Assembly: GCA_021372615.1 (NCBI GenBank)
Contig: JAJFUB010000141.1
Coordinates: 1 to 44,701 of the forward strand
Origin: a bacterium
GTDB lineage: Bacteria > Armatimonadota > Zipacnadia > Zipacnadales > UBA11051
DNA: 44,701 bases
Reading direction: 5' to 3'
Below, piece after piece: positions 16,645 to 24,458 of this stretch. Under the pieces are notes generated by a model, which saw only the letters and a program-made list of their open reading frames with translations, searched no databases and was not told the DNA's origin. The position numbers and the translations under genes are program-made. Each line of letters opens with the position of its first letter. Position 1 is the stretch's first letter.

Positions 16645-17688
16645 ATGGCATACACCCTCGCCCGAGAGCAACTCGGCGAATGGCTGACCAAACTGGCCGC
16701 AGGCAAGCACCTGATCGCGCCCGTGCGCGATACGCAGGGCCGTGTCGGCTTTGGCGAGGTCGACGACCTGGCGCAGATCGTGCTGCAGCCCGGCGTCGTG
16801 GATGAGGGCCTCAAGCGCTGGTTCTACCCCGCCTCCGAGGAGATGCTGCGCTACCAGGGCGCGGGCGCGAAGGTCCGCGTCCATGAGAAGCCGCTGGACG
16901 AGCGCGACCTCGTCATCTTCGGCGCGCGGCTGTGCGACACCGCGGCCCTCGCGCTGGCCGATGAGTTCTGGGCCTGCGACCAGGGCGACCCGTACTACGC
17001 CCGCCGCCGCGAGCGCGCGCTCGTGGTCGCAATGAATTGCGACGCTACAGTGCCGGAGTGTTTCTGCGAGTCCATCGCCGGGGCGCTGTCGAACCCGCGC
17101 GGGATGGATGTGCTGCTCACGCCGATCAGGGGTGACCTGTACCTCGTCGAGGGCATGACGAAGCAGGGCGAGGCGGCGCTGGCGGCGACGGTGGGGGTGT
17201 TGCAGTCATTCGACGGCGACGCGGGGGCGGTGCGTGCCGAGCTGGCCGAGAAGGTCGGCTCCATGCAGAAGCGGCGGATCGAGCCCGAGGGCGTCACCGA
17301 GGCCATCCGGGGCGTGTTCAAGGACGCGGCCCTCTGGCAGAAGCATACAGAGGCGTGCATCGGCTGCGGCGTGTGCACGTTCCTGTGCCCCACCTGCACC
17401 TGTTTCGATGTGATGGATGACGCGGTGGCCGGGACCGGCTATCGCTATCGGTGCTGGGACACGTGCCAGTTCCGCCAGTTCTGCGAGGAAGCCAGCGGTC
17501 ACGACCGCCGCCCCCAGCAGTGGGAACGCCAGCGCCAGCGCGTGTCACACAAGCTGTGGTACTCGGTGGAGCGCTTCGGCAAGCTCAGTTGCGTAGGCTG
17601 CGGCCGCTGCGTGAAGCTGTGCCCGGTGAACATAGACATTACGGCGGTGGCGTGCGACGCCAAGGCCGCACCGGTCGAGCAGGGATAG
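16645..17688 (+). CDS. flxB: FlxB-like 4Fe-4S subunit (AsrA/HydB-related)
   Basis: A 347-residue cytosolic iron-sulfur protein of the family that includes anaerobic sulfite reductase subunit A and sulfhydrogenase beta subunit. Two C-terminal ferredoxin motifs are visible: Cys238/241/244/248 (CIGCGVCTFLCPTCTCFDV) and Cys316/319/322/326 (CVGCGRCVKLCP). Its usual partner is an AsrB/HydG-type flavoprotein (FlxA), which it receives electrons from. In this window that partner is encoded at 24459-25316 on the other strand. A TTG at 16639 would add two residues; the ATG at 16645 is preferred. It ends the recognisable Flx-Hdr series on the plus strand. Confidence 0.85.
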   Translation: MAYTLAREQLGEWLTKLAAGKHLIAPVRDTQGRVGFGEVDDLAQIVLQPGVVDEGLKRWFYPASEEMLRYQGAGAKVRVHEKPLDERDLVIFGARLCDTAALALADEFWACDQGDPYYARRRERALVVAMNCDATVPECFCESIAGALSNPRGMDVLLTPIRGDLYLVEGMTKQGEAALAATVGVLQSFDGDAGAVRAELAEKVGSMQKRRIEPEGVTEAIRGVFKDAALWQKHTEACIGCGVCTFLCPTCTCFDVMDDAVAGTGYRYRCWDTCQFRQFCEEASGHDRRPQQWERQRQRVSHKLWYSVERFGKLSCVGCGRCVKLCPVNIDITAVACDAKAAPVEQG

Positions 17689-17701
17689 CGTCTCGGACGC
17701 C

Positions 17702-18082
17702 ATGAACGACTACCACGAGATCGTTGACCTCCAGCAGTTCGCCGGCGCCGTTCGGGTGCTGGCGATGGCCGTGCCTGTGGTCGCGGTCCTGGTCGGGCTG
17801 ATCGCCGGGGCGGCGCGCAAGCGCCTGGCCGCCGGATTGCTCAAGGGCGCGGCGGTCGGCCTCCTCGGCCCCCTCGTCTACGGCCTGTGGCTGATGTACA
17901 GCGCCCTGATCCGCTACGACCCCCAGACCGGCACTGTCGGACTGCATCGGGTGTCGGTGCTGCTGCTCAATGTTGCAGTGTTTGCCGTGGTTGGTGTACT
18001 ATTAGGTCTCACATATAGCCGGGTCTTCCGCGCCGCCTCTGTTACCGACGCACCCCCAGACCCAACTACTCACGCCGAATGA
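17702..18082 (+). CDS. Small membrane protein of unknown function
   Basis: A 126-residue protein with three predicted transmembrane helices: about 18-36 ([20 protein letters not shown]), 44-68 ([22 protein letters not shown]) and 82-104 ([20 protein letters not shown]). Both ends are hydrophilic. No family is recognised. It begins 13 bases after flxB and ends 88 bases before ilvC, so it may be co-transcribed with the Flx-Hdr genes; a membrane tether for that complex is only a guess. Confidence 0.65.
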   Translation: MNDYHEIVDLQQFAGAVRVLAMAVPVVAVLVGLIAGAARKRLAAGLLKGAAVGLLGPLVYGLWLMYSALIRYDPQTGTVGLHRVSVLLLNVAVFAVVGVLLGLTYSRVFRAASVTDAPPDPTTHAE

Positions 18083-18170
18083 CCGCGCAGGACTTGCTGC
18101 TCGCCTGGCGAACAGACACGCTCCGGCGGTGAATCAGTCGGCAACTTGTGCCCTTAGGGAGGCTTTTCCG

Positions 18171-19175
18171 ATGAGTGACGGACCCGTGATGTACTTCGAC
18201 AATGACGCAGACTTGAGCGCCCTGGCCGGCAAGAAGATCGCCATCATCGGCTACGGCATCCAGGGCGAGGCGCAGGCACTGTGCCTGCGCGACAGCGGCC
18301 TGGAAGTCATCGTCTCCGAGCTGCCCGGCACGGCCAACTACGAGAAGGCCGTCAAGGACGGCTGGGAAGTCAAGGACGCCGCCGCCGCCGCCAAGGCAGC
18401 GGACCTGATCCAGATCCTGACCGAGGATCACGCCCAGGCTTCCGTGTACAAGAGGTTCATCGAGCCGAACCTGGTCGAGGGCAATGCCCTGATCTTCTCC
18501 CACGGCTTCAACATCCACTTCGGCCAGATTGTCCCGCCCAAGAACGTGGATGTCTTCATGATCGCCCCGAAGGGCCCCGGCGCGCTGGTCCGCCAGTGCT
18601 ACATCGCCGACACCGGCGTGCCCTCGCTGGTCGCCATCTACCAGGACTACACCGGCAACGCCCTCAAGCTCGCCCTGGCCTACGGCAAGGGCCTGAAGGC
18701 CTCCAAGGCCGGCATCCTGCAGACCACCTTCGCCGAAGAGACCGAGACCGACCTGTTCGGTGAGCAGGCCGTGCTGTGCGGCGGCGTGTCCGAGCTCATC
18801 ATCGCCGGTTTCGACACCCTCGTCGAGGCGGGCTACCAGCCGGAGATCGCCTACTACGAAGTGTGCCACGAACTCGGCCTGATCCTGGACCTGATTCACA
18901 ACTTCGGCATTGACGGGATGCGCCGGCGCGTGTCCGACACCGCCGAGTACGGCGACCTGTCGCGCGGCCCGCGCATCATCACCGAGGACACCCGCGACGA
19001 GATGGCCCTGATGTTGCGCGAGATCCAGGACGGCTCGTTCGCCAAGGAGTGGATCCTCGAGAACATGACCGGCCGGCCGTGCTTCAACGCGCTGCTGCGC
19101 GAGGGCGACGACCACCCGATCATGGAAGTCGGCAAGCGCCTGCGCGCCATGATGTCGTGGTTGAAGAAGGGCTAA
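18171..19175 (+). CDS. ilvC: Ketol-acid reductoisomerase
   Basis: A 334-residue class I KARI that converts acetolactate or acetohydroxybutyrate to the dihydroxy acid, the second shared step of valine, isoleucine and leucine synthesis. The Rossmann motif is GYGIQG (27-32), followed by the catalytic region SHGFNIHFG (His111) and APKGPG (Lys134), then the knotted C-terminal domain with [17 protein letters not shown]. The cofactor loop reads [13 protein letters not shown] (48-60): the arginine and first serine that bind the NADPH phosphate in typical enzymes are Leu and Pro, with Glu before them. This hints at NADH use. GGGAGG nine bases upstream fixes the start. The remaining ilv genes are on the other strand. 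Confidence 0.95.
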   Translation: MSDGPVMYFDNDADLSALAGKKIAIIGYGIQGEAQALCLRDSGLEVIVSELPGTANYEKAVKDGWEVKDAAAAAKAADLIQILTEDHAQASVYKRFIEPNLVEGNALIFSHGFNIHFGQIVPPKNVDVFMIAPKGPGALVRQCYIADTGVPSLVAIYQDYTGNALKLALAYGKGLKASKAGILQTTFAEETETDLFGEQAVLCGGVSELIIAGFDTLVEAGYQPEIAYYEVCHELGLILDLIHNFGIDGMRRRVSDTAEYGDLSRGPRIITEDTRDEMALMLREIQDGSFAKEWILENMTGRPCFNALLREGDDHPIMEVGKRLRAMMSWLKKG

Positions 19176-19226
19176 CGGCGGGGACGGAAGAACAGAAGAA
19201 CGGAAGAACGGGAAACAGCAACGATA

Positions 19227-19256
19227 CAACGCCACCCTCGGTTGAGGGTGGCGTTG
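19227..19256. terminator. Bidirectional terminator between ilvC and prepilin gene
   Basis: The stem CAACGCCACCCTC (19227-19239) pairs with GAGGGTGGCGTTG (19244-19256) around a GGTT loop, 13 bp without mismatch, and is followed by TTGTTTG on the plus strand. It lies between the converging stops of ilvC and the prepilin-type gene. Confidence 0.8.
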
Positions 19257-19287
19257 TTGTTTGCGTGTGTGCGGGAGAGCGTGCGGA

Positions 19288-19908
19288 CTACAGGTCCCAG
19301 GGGGCGCCGCTCATCGGCTGCCAGCGGGGCCGCATGTAGTTCTTGTTCTGCCACTTGGCGTGGCCGTCCACGTACACCATGTTCCCGCCGTCATTGTGCG
19401 GGCAGGCGGTCATGTAGTAGGTGTTGTCCTGCAGGTGCGTCAACGAGGGTTGGCAGTCTGCCCACATGCCGATCTCGCTGGGCGACTGCACCGCTCCGAG
19501 CCTGACGATGCCCGAACCCGTGCCGATGCCCACGCTGCCGAGCCGCAGGTTCCAGCCATACGAGCCCACGATGCCGGTCACCGGGCCGGTGCCGGTGGGG
19601 TTGTCCCAGTAGTAGAAGTAGTTGGCCGACTGCGAGGGGCAGACCCAGATCTGCAGGTTCTTCAGGTACGGCTGGATCTGCGACTGCACGGTGATGCTGC
19701 AACCAACGCGCTGATGATGCGGCATCGTCTCGTCGTAGTCCTGGACGTACTGCAGCGTCGCCAGGCCGATCTGCTTGAGGTTCGACAGGCAGCTTGACTG
19801 CCGCGCCTTCTCCCGCGCCTTGGCGAACACCGGGAAGAGGATCGCTGCCAGAATCGCGATGATCGCGATCACGACCAGTAGCTCGATGAGTGTGAAGCCA
19901 CGTCTCAC
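19288..19908 (-). CDS. Prepilin-type N-methylation protein (DUF1559-like)
   Basis: A predicted 206-residue secreted pseudopilin-like protein. The class III leader is [17 protein letters not shown], with cleavage expected before Phe. A helix with [13 protein letters not shown] and the CLSNLKQIG...QDYDETMP block of this family follow. The C-terminal globular part contains CPSQS and the H-x-G-x-W-type ending [13 protein letters not shown]. Such proteins are abundant in Armatimonadota and Planctomycetes, and their function is largely unknown. The GTG at 19908 follows the lacI stop by one base (TGACGTG), so the two genes should be translated together. Upstream in-frame starts (19917, 19962) are less natural. 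Confidence 0.88.
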   Translation of the reverse strand: MRRGFTLIELLVVIAIIAILAAILFPVFAKAREKARQSSCLSNLKQIGLATLQYVQDYDETMPHHQRVGCSITVQSQIQPYLKNLQIWVCPSQSANYFYYWDNPTGTGPVTGIVGSYGWNLRLGSVGIGTGSGIVRLGAVQSPSEIGMWADCQPSLTHLQDNTYYMTACPHNDGGNMVYVDGHAKWQNKNYMRPRWQPMSGAPWDL

Positions 19909-19909
19909 G

Positions 19910-20950
19910 TCAATCACCCTTTCTATGTATGGCTGGCCCCCCAGGGGGGCTAGTGCTGCCACGGATGATGAGCTGGGTCTCCAGGTGGAGACAGGTGGGG
20001 GCGGCCCGCTCGTCCGGGTCGCGCTCGAGGGCGGCCAACGCCGACGGCATCAGCGTCGCCACCCCTTGCAGCTCCGGGGTGCGCAGGCTGGTGAGCGTCG
20101 GTCGAGCGTGGGCAGCCCCGGGGGTGTCGTGGTAGCCCACGACGGACATGGCGTCAGGAACGGCGAGGCCGGCTTCCTGGAGCGCACCGATGGCACCGAA
20201 GGCGAAGTCGTCCACGCGCGCCACCAAGGCGGTGGGACGCTGAGGCCGGCGCAGCACGCACTCGGCCATCGCGATCCCGGCCGCCACGCGGTCGCTCTCG
20301 TCGTCACACCGCACGCTGTCGTGGGGAAGGCCCAGTTCGGCGCAGGCCCGGGCGAAGGCATGGACCTTGCAGTTGCGCTCGTCCGCGACGCCCTGCAAGA
20401 AGGTCACATGCCGGTGCCCCAGGGCGGTCAGGTGTCGAAGAGCCTGCCGCATGCCGGAGAGGTCGTCCCAGACGACCGAGAAGACCTGTTCGGGGACCCG
20501 ATCGCTCTGTGTCTCACCGATGGCGATGACAACCTGGTGGGGCGCGCCGCGACTCTGCATCAGCGCGTCGGCCTCGTGTACCGGGTAGCGCACCCAGATG
20601 ACTGCATCCACGCGCTCTTCGATCAGCAGGCGACCGACCTCGTCGGTCGTCTCCGGGTGTACCAGCAGCAGGTGGTAGCCTGCGTCGGTGGCCAGGCTGT
20701 GAACTGCACGCAGCAGACGGCTCATCCCGCTGTCATAGGCGTGGTAGCAGCAGAAGGCGACCGTACCTGCTCGCCCTGTCGCCAACGCGCGAGCAGCAGC
20801 CGAGGGGCGGTAGCCCAGGCGCTCCGCGGCCTCGTGGACGCGCGTCCGTGTCGCATCGGACACCAGCGCGATGCCCTTCCCGCTCAGAACCCGCGACACC
20901 GTGGAGGGCGACACGCCCGCCAGGGCCGCCACTTCGGCCACCGTGCTCAA
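19910..20950 (-). CDS. LacI-family transcriptional regulator
   Basis: A 346-residue repressor. The N-terminal helix-turn-helix is [20 protein letters not shown], followed by the hinge helix ([14 protein letters not shown]) and a periplasmic-binding-protein-like sugar-binding domain ending [20 protein letters not shown]. The start is a TTG at 20950, six bases after GGGAG; it gives the standard short N-terminus, while the frame extending to 21007 would read through the operator and promoter. A perfect LacI-type operator lies just upstream, pointing to autoregulation. The downstream prepilin gene is coupled, so the same sugar-type signal should control both. The effector is unknown. Confidence 0.93.
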   Translation of the reverse strand: MSTVAEVAALAGVSPSTVSRVLSGKGIALVSDATRTRVHEAAERLGYRPSAAARALATGRAGTVAFCCYHAYDSGMSRLLRAVHSLATDAGYHLLLVHPETTDEVGRLLIEERVDAVIWVRYPVHEADALMQSRGAPHQVVIAIGETQSDRVPEQVFSVVWDDLSGMRQALRHLTALGHRHVTFLQGVADERNCKVHAFARACAELGLPHDSVRCDDESDRVAAGIAMAECVLRRPQRPTALVARVDDFAFGAIGALQEAGLAVPDAMSVVGYHDTPGAAHARPTLTSLRTPELQGVATLMPSALAALERDPDERAAPTCLHLETQLIIRGSTSPPGGPAIHRKGD

Positions 20951-20976
20951 GGGCTGCTCCCTATGGCAGCGCTTAC

Positions 20977-20990
20977 TGCAAGCGCTTTCA
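20977..20990. promoter_or_regulatory. LacI/CcpA-type operator upstream of the lacI-family gene
   Basis: TGCAAGCGCTTTCA on the plus strand, read as TGAAAGCGCTTGCA on the minus strand, fits the TGNAANCGNTNNCA consensus of LacI-family operators at every fixed position. It has the central CG pair within the palindrome AAGCGCTT. It lies just downstream of the -10 box and 27 bases before the TTG start, where bound repressor would block transcription. Confidence 0.75.
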
Positions 20991-20997
20991 TGGGCGC

Positions 20998-21026
20998 TAT
21001 GTACCATACCCGCAGGCCGATGTCAA
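20998..21026 (-). promoter_or_regulatory. Predicted promoter of the lacI-prepilin unit
   Basis: On the minus strand, TTGACA (21026-21021) is a perfect -35 box. It is followed after 17 bases by TACATA (21003-20998), a weaker -10 box. The predicted start point falls at or next to the operator. Confidence 0.55.
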
Positions 21027-21063
21027 GCGGGACTGCGACTGGCAGGGGGGGCCGACAACGACA

Positions 21064-21091
21064 GGCGCCCCCCTCTGACGAGGGGAGCGCC
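21064..21091 (-). terminator. Hairpin after the second prepilin gene
   Basis: GGCGCCCCCCTC (21064-21075) pairs with GAGGGGAGCGCC (21080-21091) around a TGAC loop with one mismatch, 20 bases beyond the prepilin stop. No clear T-run follows, so intrinsic termination is plausible rather than certain. Confidence 0.45.
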
Positions 21092-21110
21092 GGGGGGCCG
21101 ACAGTGATCT

Positions 21111-21755
21111 TCAGTTCAGGTCCCACATCGTGTCGTCTTTGCGCCAGGCACCGTTCGTGGGCATGAACTTGGCGTGGCTGTCGAGGAAGAGGAAGTTCGC
21201 GCCGTTGTTGTGGCGGCCATCTACGTTGCATGAGGGGTTGGCCCCGGCGCCGCCCTGCGCTACCGGTGCGTAGATGCGCACCGTGTTGAGGCCGGCGCGC
21301 TCACTCAGACTGATGGTGGACGCCGGGTCGCCGACCTGTGAGAGCGACACGACGCTGTAGCCGACGCCGGGGAAAACGTAGGCGTCATTGACGCCATAGC
21401 CACATGGCGCCCAGACCGTGTCGCTATCGCTCTCAAACAGCCACCCGTTGGTCTTCTTGCTCGGGCAGACATAAAGCTGGTTGTTCTTCACATAGGGCTT
21501 GATGACCCGGGCCCAGGTCTGGTTCTGCGGCGATCCGCCAACCATGATCGCCCCGAAGTTGAAGCGCGGCAAGGTCTCGTCGTAGTCGTCCGTATACATC
21601 TGCAGGGCTGTGCCCAACTGCCTGACGTTGGCCACGCAGTTGGTCTGACGGGCCTTCTCCCGCGCGCGGGCGAACACCGGGAACAGAATCGCCGCCAGAA
21701 TCGCGATGATCGCGATCACGACCAGCAACTCAATCAGCGTAAAGCCCTTCCGCAT
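21111..21755 (-). CDS. Prepilin-type N-methylation protein (DUF1559-like)
   Basis: A 214-residue secreted pseudopilin-like protein, paralogous to the product at 19288-19908. The leader is [17 protein letters not shown], followed by [13 protein letters not shown], the family block [26 protein letters not shown], and a C-terminal histidine-rich end ([19 protein letters not shown]). Prepilin peptidase and a type II/IV assembly machine would be needed for export; neither is in the window. GGAGG lies eight bases before the ATG, and a TACAAT -10-like hexamer (21794-21789, minus) lies upstream without a convincing -35 box. It is convergent in function but separate in promoter from the lacI unit. Confidence 0.92.
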   Translation of the reverse strand: MRKGFTLIELLVVIAIIAILAAILFPVFARAREKARQTNCVANVRQLGTALQMYTDDYDETLPRFNFGAIMVGGSPQNQTWARVIKPYVKNNQLYVCPSKKTNGWLFESDSDTVWAPCGYGVNDAYVFPGVGYSVVSLSQVGDPASTISLSERAGLNTVRIYAPVAQGGAGANPSCNVDGRHNNGANFLFLDSHAKFMPTNGAWRKDDTMWDLN

Positions 21756-21888
21756 GGCAGTACCTCCACGTGGTGTTCCGGATCACTCATTGTATGGTTG
21801 TATTCGTCTCCGGGGCGGCGCTTCCTTCACGACGAGGGGGGAAAACGTGGTGTCGAGCGCAGGGCCTGAGGTCGTGGCGCTGGTCGCG

Positions 21889-22470
21889 TCATCCGGACGT
21901 ACGGGTGCGGCTGCGGCCCGACTCGCTCTCGTCGCGCGTCGCCTCCAGGCGCCCCCGCCGGTCGGCCGGCCAGACGATGGCCGTGGCATGGCCCACCAGT
22001 TGCGACGTCTTCACCGGACCGTAGTCGCGGCTGTCGTCGCTGAAGTCGCGGTTGTCGCCCATGACCCAGACCTCGTCGTCCTGCAGCGTCACTTCCTCGG
22101 GACGCTCCAGGACCTGCCTCCCGATGGCGTAGGGCTCCTCGAGGCGCCGGCCGTTCACCCACACGCGGCCCGACCACACGGCGACGCGCTCACCGGGCAC
22201 CCCGACCACACGCTTGATGAGCAGTTCGCCGTTCTGCCTGTCGTGGAAGACGACGATCTCGCCGCGCCTGGGCAGTCGCTTCCGGTAGGCGTCCACACGG
22301 TTGGTCACGATGTCCCCGGGCTTGAGCGTCGGGGCCATGGACTTGGAGGGGACCTTCACCAGGCGGAGGGAGTGGCTCACCCAGAGGGTCAGGCCGAGAA
22401 GCAGCAGTAGCGTGACCGCTGAGCCCCAACCATAGGTGGCAGTTGACTTGGGTCTGAACGTGCGGGCCAT
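21889..22470 (-). CDS. lepB: Signal peptidase I
   Basis: A 193-residue type I signal peptidase that cleaves signal peptides of exported proteins on the outer face of the membrane. One N-terminal transmembrane helix is visible (about 14-32). The catalytic serine Ser44 lies in VPSKSMAPTLKPGD, the general-base lysine Lys86 in LIKRVVGVPGE, and the conserved box GDNRDFSDDSRDYGPV is at 138-153. The length is short but normal for Gram-positive-like SipS-type enzymes. The C-terminus is basic and serine-rich. It begins 15 bases after the ceramidase-like gene and likely ends that transcription unit; the two prepilins are further downstream. Confidence 0.93.
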   Translation of the reverse strand: MARTFRPKSTATYGWGSAVTLLLLLGLTLWVSHSLRLVKVPSKSMAPTLKPGDIVTNRVDAYRKRLPRRGEIVVFHDRQNGELLIKRVVGVPGERVAVWSGRVWVNGRRLEEPYAIGRQVLERPEEVTLQDDEVWVMGDNRDFSDDSRDYGPVKTSQLVGHATAIVWPADRRGRLEATRDESESGRSRTRTSG

Positions 22471-22485
22471 GGCGATTCCATCACT

Positions 22486-23802
22486 TCAGCACAATTCGCT
22501 CAGCAGTTCCAGACCGGTGGCGATGAGCGTGTCGCCTGCCGTCGGGCCGAGCTTGCTCCAGCTCATCGGCTGCGCCTCGTACCCGCCCTGCTGCAGGGCC
22601 TCCGGCGTGGGCACATAGCCCAGGTAGTCGTTCGCGTAGCCGATGAGCAGACTGTGGGGCAGGGGGCTCTCGCGCTTGAAGCGCAGTTGGTAGTCCACGA
22701 ACAACTCGACGGGCAGGGCGATGACGGCCGCCTGCCCCAGGCGCACGGCCTGCACCTCAACCCGCTCGGCGAACTCGCCCCGCGCCGCCAGCTTCAGCGC
22801 TTCGGAGGCGAAGAGCGCGTCGGAGGCCCCGTCGGTGGCCGCCTCCACCAGCGGCCCGGTGTGGGCGGCCATGATCGCCTCGGCGGCAGCGACCTGCTCG
22901 GGGCTGACCCGCCGACCGGCGACGGTCAGGACGCGGCTGCGGCTGCCGAGGGCGATGTCGTCATGCAGCCGCTCGATCTGGAGCAGGCCCTGCACCGCCG
23001 CCGCGCCCACGATCGTCCCCAGGCGCCGCGCCTCATAGAAGCCGCGCTGCTGCTCGGGGCGGCGATGGTTGATGTGATTGACGTTGCCGGTGGCGCCGTT
23101 GAAGAACAGGGCCGTGCCGCCGTGAAGCTGCTCGACGACGCGCCGGGCGTAGCTGGGCCAGTCGGCCGAGATGAGCCAGTTGTCACCCGCGAGGATGGCC
23201 GGGTGCAGGGCGTAGTTCAGTAGCGTGGCGAGCCGGCGGCCGTCGGCAGTGTCCACGCGCACCAGGCCGATCTCGGGGTCAGTCGGCCCCAGGACCTGCA
23301 CCACGTCCGCGGGGTCGAGCCCCTCCCAGTTCATGTGCAGCCTGCCGTCGCGCGCGATCAACCGCCGGTTGTTGACGGGCTCCTCGGCACGCCCCCGACC
23401 CCAGCCGATCCGCGCCGGGACCTGGTTGCGGAAGGCCTCCGCGACGGCCCCGGCGGCGAGGGCGGCTACCTGGCGCAGGAGCGTCTCGTCCGGCGCCTCG
23501 CCGAAGATGCCGACGGTGATCGGCCCGGCGTGGGTGTGGATGGCGGCGGTCAGGACCTGGTGCGGCTGCAGGCCCGTCTGCTGCGCCACCAACTCCCGGA
23601 TGCGGGTCGCCATCCAGCCGGGCAGCATGCAGATATCGAGGACGACCAGCGCGACGGTGTCCTGCCCGTTGGAGAGCACGAGCGCGCGGGCAGTGAGGTC
23701 GTCATGGACGCCGCGACTGCCCTCTTCGCGGGCATTGCCTTCCATGCCGATGCCCACGTAGGGGGTGATGATGTGACTGGCGACGCCGGCGGTGAGAGAC
23801 AT
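22486..23802 (-). CDS. Neutral/alkaline ceramidase N-domain-like protein
   Basis: A 438-residue protein matching the N-terminal metalloenzyme domain of the neutral/alkaline ceramidase family. It shows IHTHAGP (His89, His91), NYALHP (His200), SADWPSY and FNGATGNVNHI, the ordered zinc-site and substrate-site blocks of that family. Full neutral ceramidases have a signal peptide and an extra C-terminal domain; this protein has neither, so it is probably cytosolic and acts on something other than extracellular ceramide. Such stand-alone domains are common in Planctomycetes and Armatimonadota. It is preceded by the HAD phosphatase gene (33 bases) and followed by lepB (15 bases). Confidence 0.8.
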   Translation of the reverse strand: MSLTAGVASHIITPYVGIGMEGNAREEGSRGVHDDLTARALVLSNGQDTVALVVLDICMLPGWMATRIRELVAQQTGLQPHQVLTAAIHTHAGPITVGIFGEAPDETLLRQVAALAAGAVAEAFRNQVPARIGWGRGRAEEPVNNRRLIARDGRLHMNWEGLDPADVVQVLGPTDPEIGLVRVDTADGRRLATLLNYALHPAILAGDNWLISADWPSYARRVVEQLHGGTALFFNGATGNVNHINHRRPEQQRGFYEARRLGTIVGAAAVQGLLQIERLHDDIALGSRSRVLTVAGRRVSPEQVAAAEAIMAAHTGPLVEAATDGASDALFASEALKLAARGEFAERVEVQAVRLGQAAVIALPVELFVDYQLRFKRESPLPHSLLIGYANDYLGYVPTPEALQQGGYEAQPMSWSKLGPTAGDTLIATGLELLSELC

Positions 23803-23835
23803 GGGGCCATTACTCCTGATCTGGGACGCGGCGAC

Positions 23836-24426
23836 TCACCCGGAGCGTGAGGTATCGCCGCGCGTGGCGAACTGTGGCAGGCTCAGAATGATCTCGACGG
23901 CTTCGAGCAGGCTGCGGCACTGGTGGTCGGGCGGCTGGTTGCAGCACTCGAGGTGCTCCCGGGCCGTGTCCGGCGGGCGGGTGTGGATGAAGATCGTCCG
24001 GCAGCCGGCCGCGCGCCCGGCGATCATGTCCTTGCCGCTATCCCCCACCATCACCGACCGCGTCGGGTCCAGCCCGTACTTGAAGGCCAGCCTCCGCAGC
24101 ATCCCGGTCCTGGGTTTGCGGCACTCGCAGCCGGCGCCCGAGGGGTGCGGGCAGAAGGCGATGCCATGGATCAACCCGCCGCGCCGCTGCACGGTCACGC
24201 GCAGGCGCAGCAAGATGTCCAGCAGCGTGCGGCGGGGCATGATGCCCTTCCCCACCCCGGCCTGGTTGGTGATGAGATACACCTCACAGCCCGCCGCATG
24301 CAGGCGCCGCAGCGCCTCCAGCGCGCCGGGATAGAAGGTGTACTCGGCCCACGACTTCACGTAGTCATCGCGGTCCTCGTTGATGACTCCGTCGCGGTCG
24401 AGGAAGACGGCGGGGTGATGACGCAT
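23836..24426 (-). CDS. HAD-IIIA phosphatase, GmhB-like
   Basis: A 196-residue member of the histidinol-phosphatase / D-glycero-D-manno-heptose-1,7-bisphosphate phosphatase group. The nucleophile motif is FLDRDGVIN (Asp10, Asp12), motif II is ITNQAG, and motif III/IV is CRKPRTGML and VGDSGKDM. The structural zinc site Cys92-x-His94...Cys100-x-Cys102 is complete. The expected reaction is removal of a phosphate from a sugar bisphosphate in the cytosol. Which sugar is uncertain, as no other heptose genes are present. The frame is open much further upstream, but those residues are the antisense-like overlap of flxA; ATG 24426 gives the family start. Confidence 0.85.
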   Translation of the reverse strand: MRHHPAVFLDRDGVINEDRDDYVKSWAEYTFYPGALEALRRLHAAGCEVYLITNQAGVGKGIMPRRTLLDILLRLRVTVQRRGGLIHGIAFCPHPSGAGCECRKPRTGMLRRLAFKYGLDPTRSVMVGDSGKDMIAGRAAGCRTIFIHTRPPDTAREHLECCNQPPDHQCRSLLEAVEIILSLPQFATRGDTSRSG

Positions 24427-24458
24427 GGTGGTTAGGTGGCTAGATGGCGGCCCCAGGC

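Noticed and set aside
10067-17688. Methanogen-type Mvh-Hdr hydrogenase complex
   Set aside because: No hydrogenase large or small subunit (MvhA/MvhG) is encoded. The FlxB and FlxC-type partners point to NADH instead of hydrogen as electron donor.
9764-18117. Shared 13-mer GGCGAACAGACAC near the ABC ATPase start and upstream of ilvC
   Set aside because: In 44.7 kb read on both strands, a number of 13-base matches are expected by chance. The flanks do not match.
4144-21112. Shared CCGACAGTGATCT at the terminator near 4145 and near 21099
   Set aside because: Same length argument; only one of the two is in a hairpin, so no repeat family is claimed.
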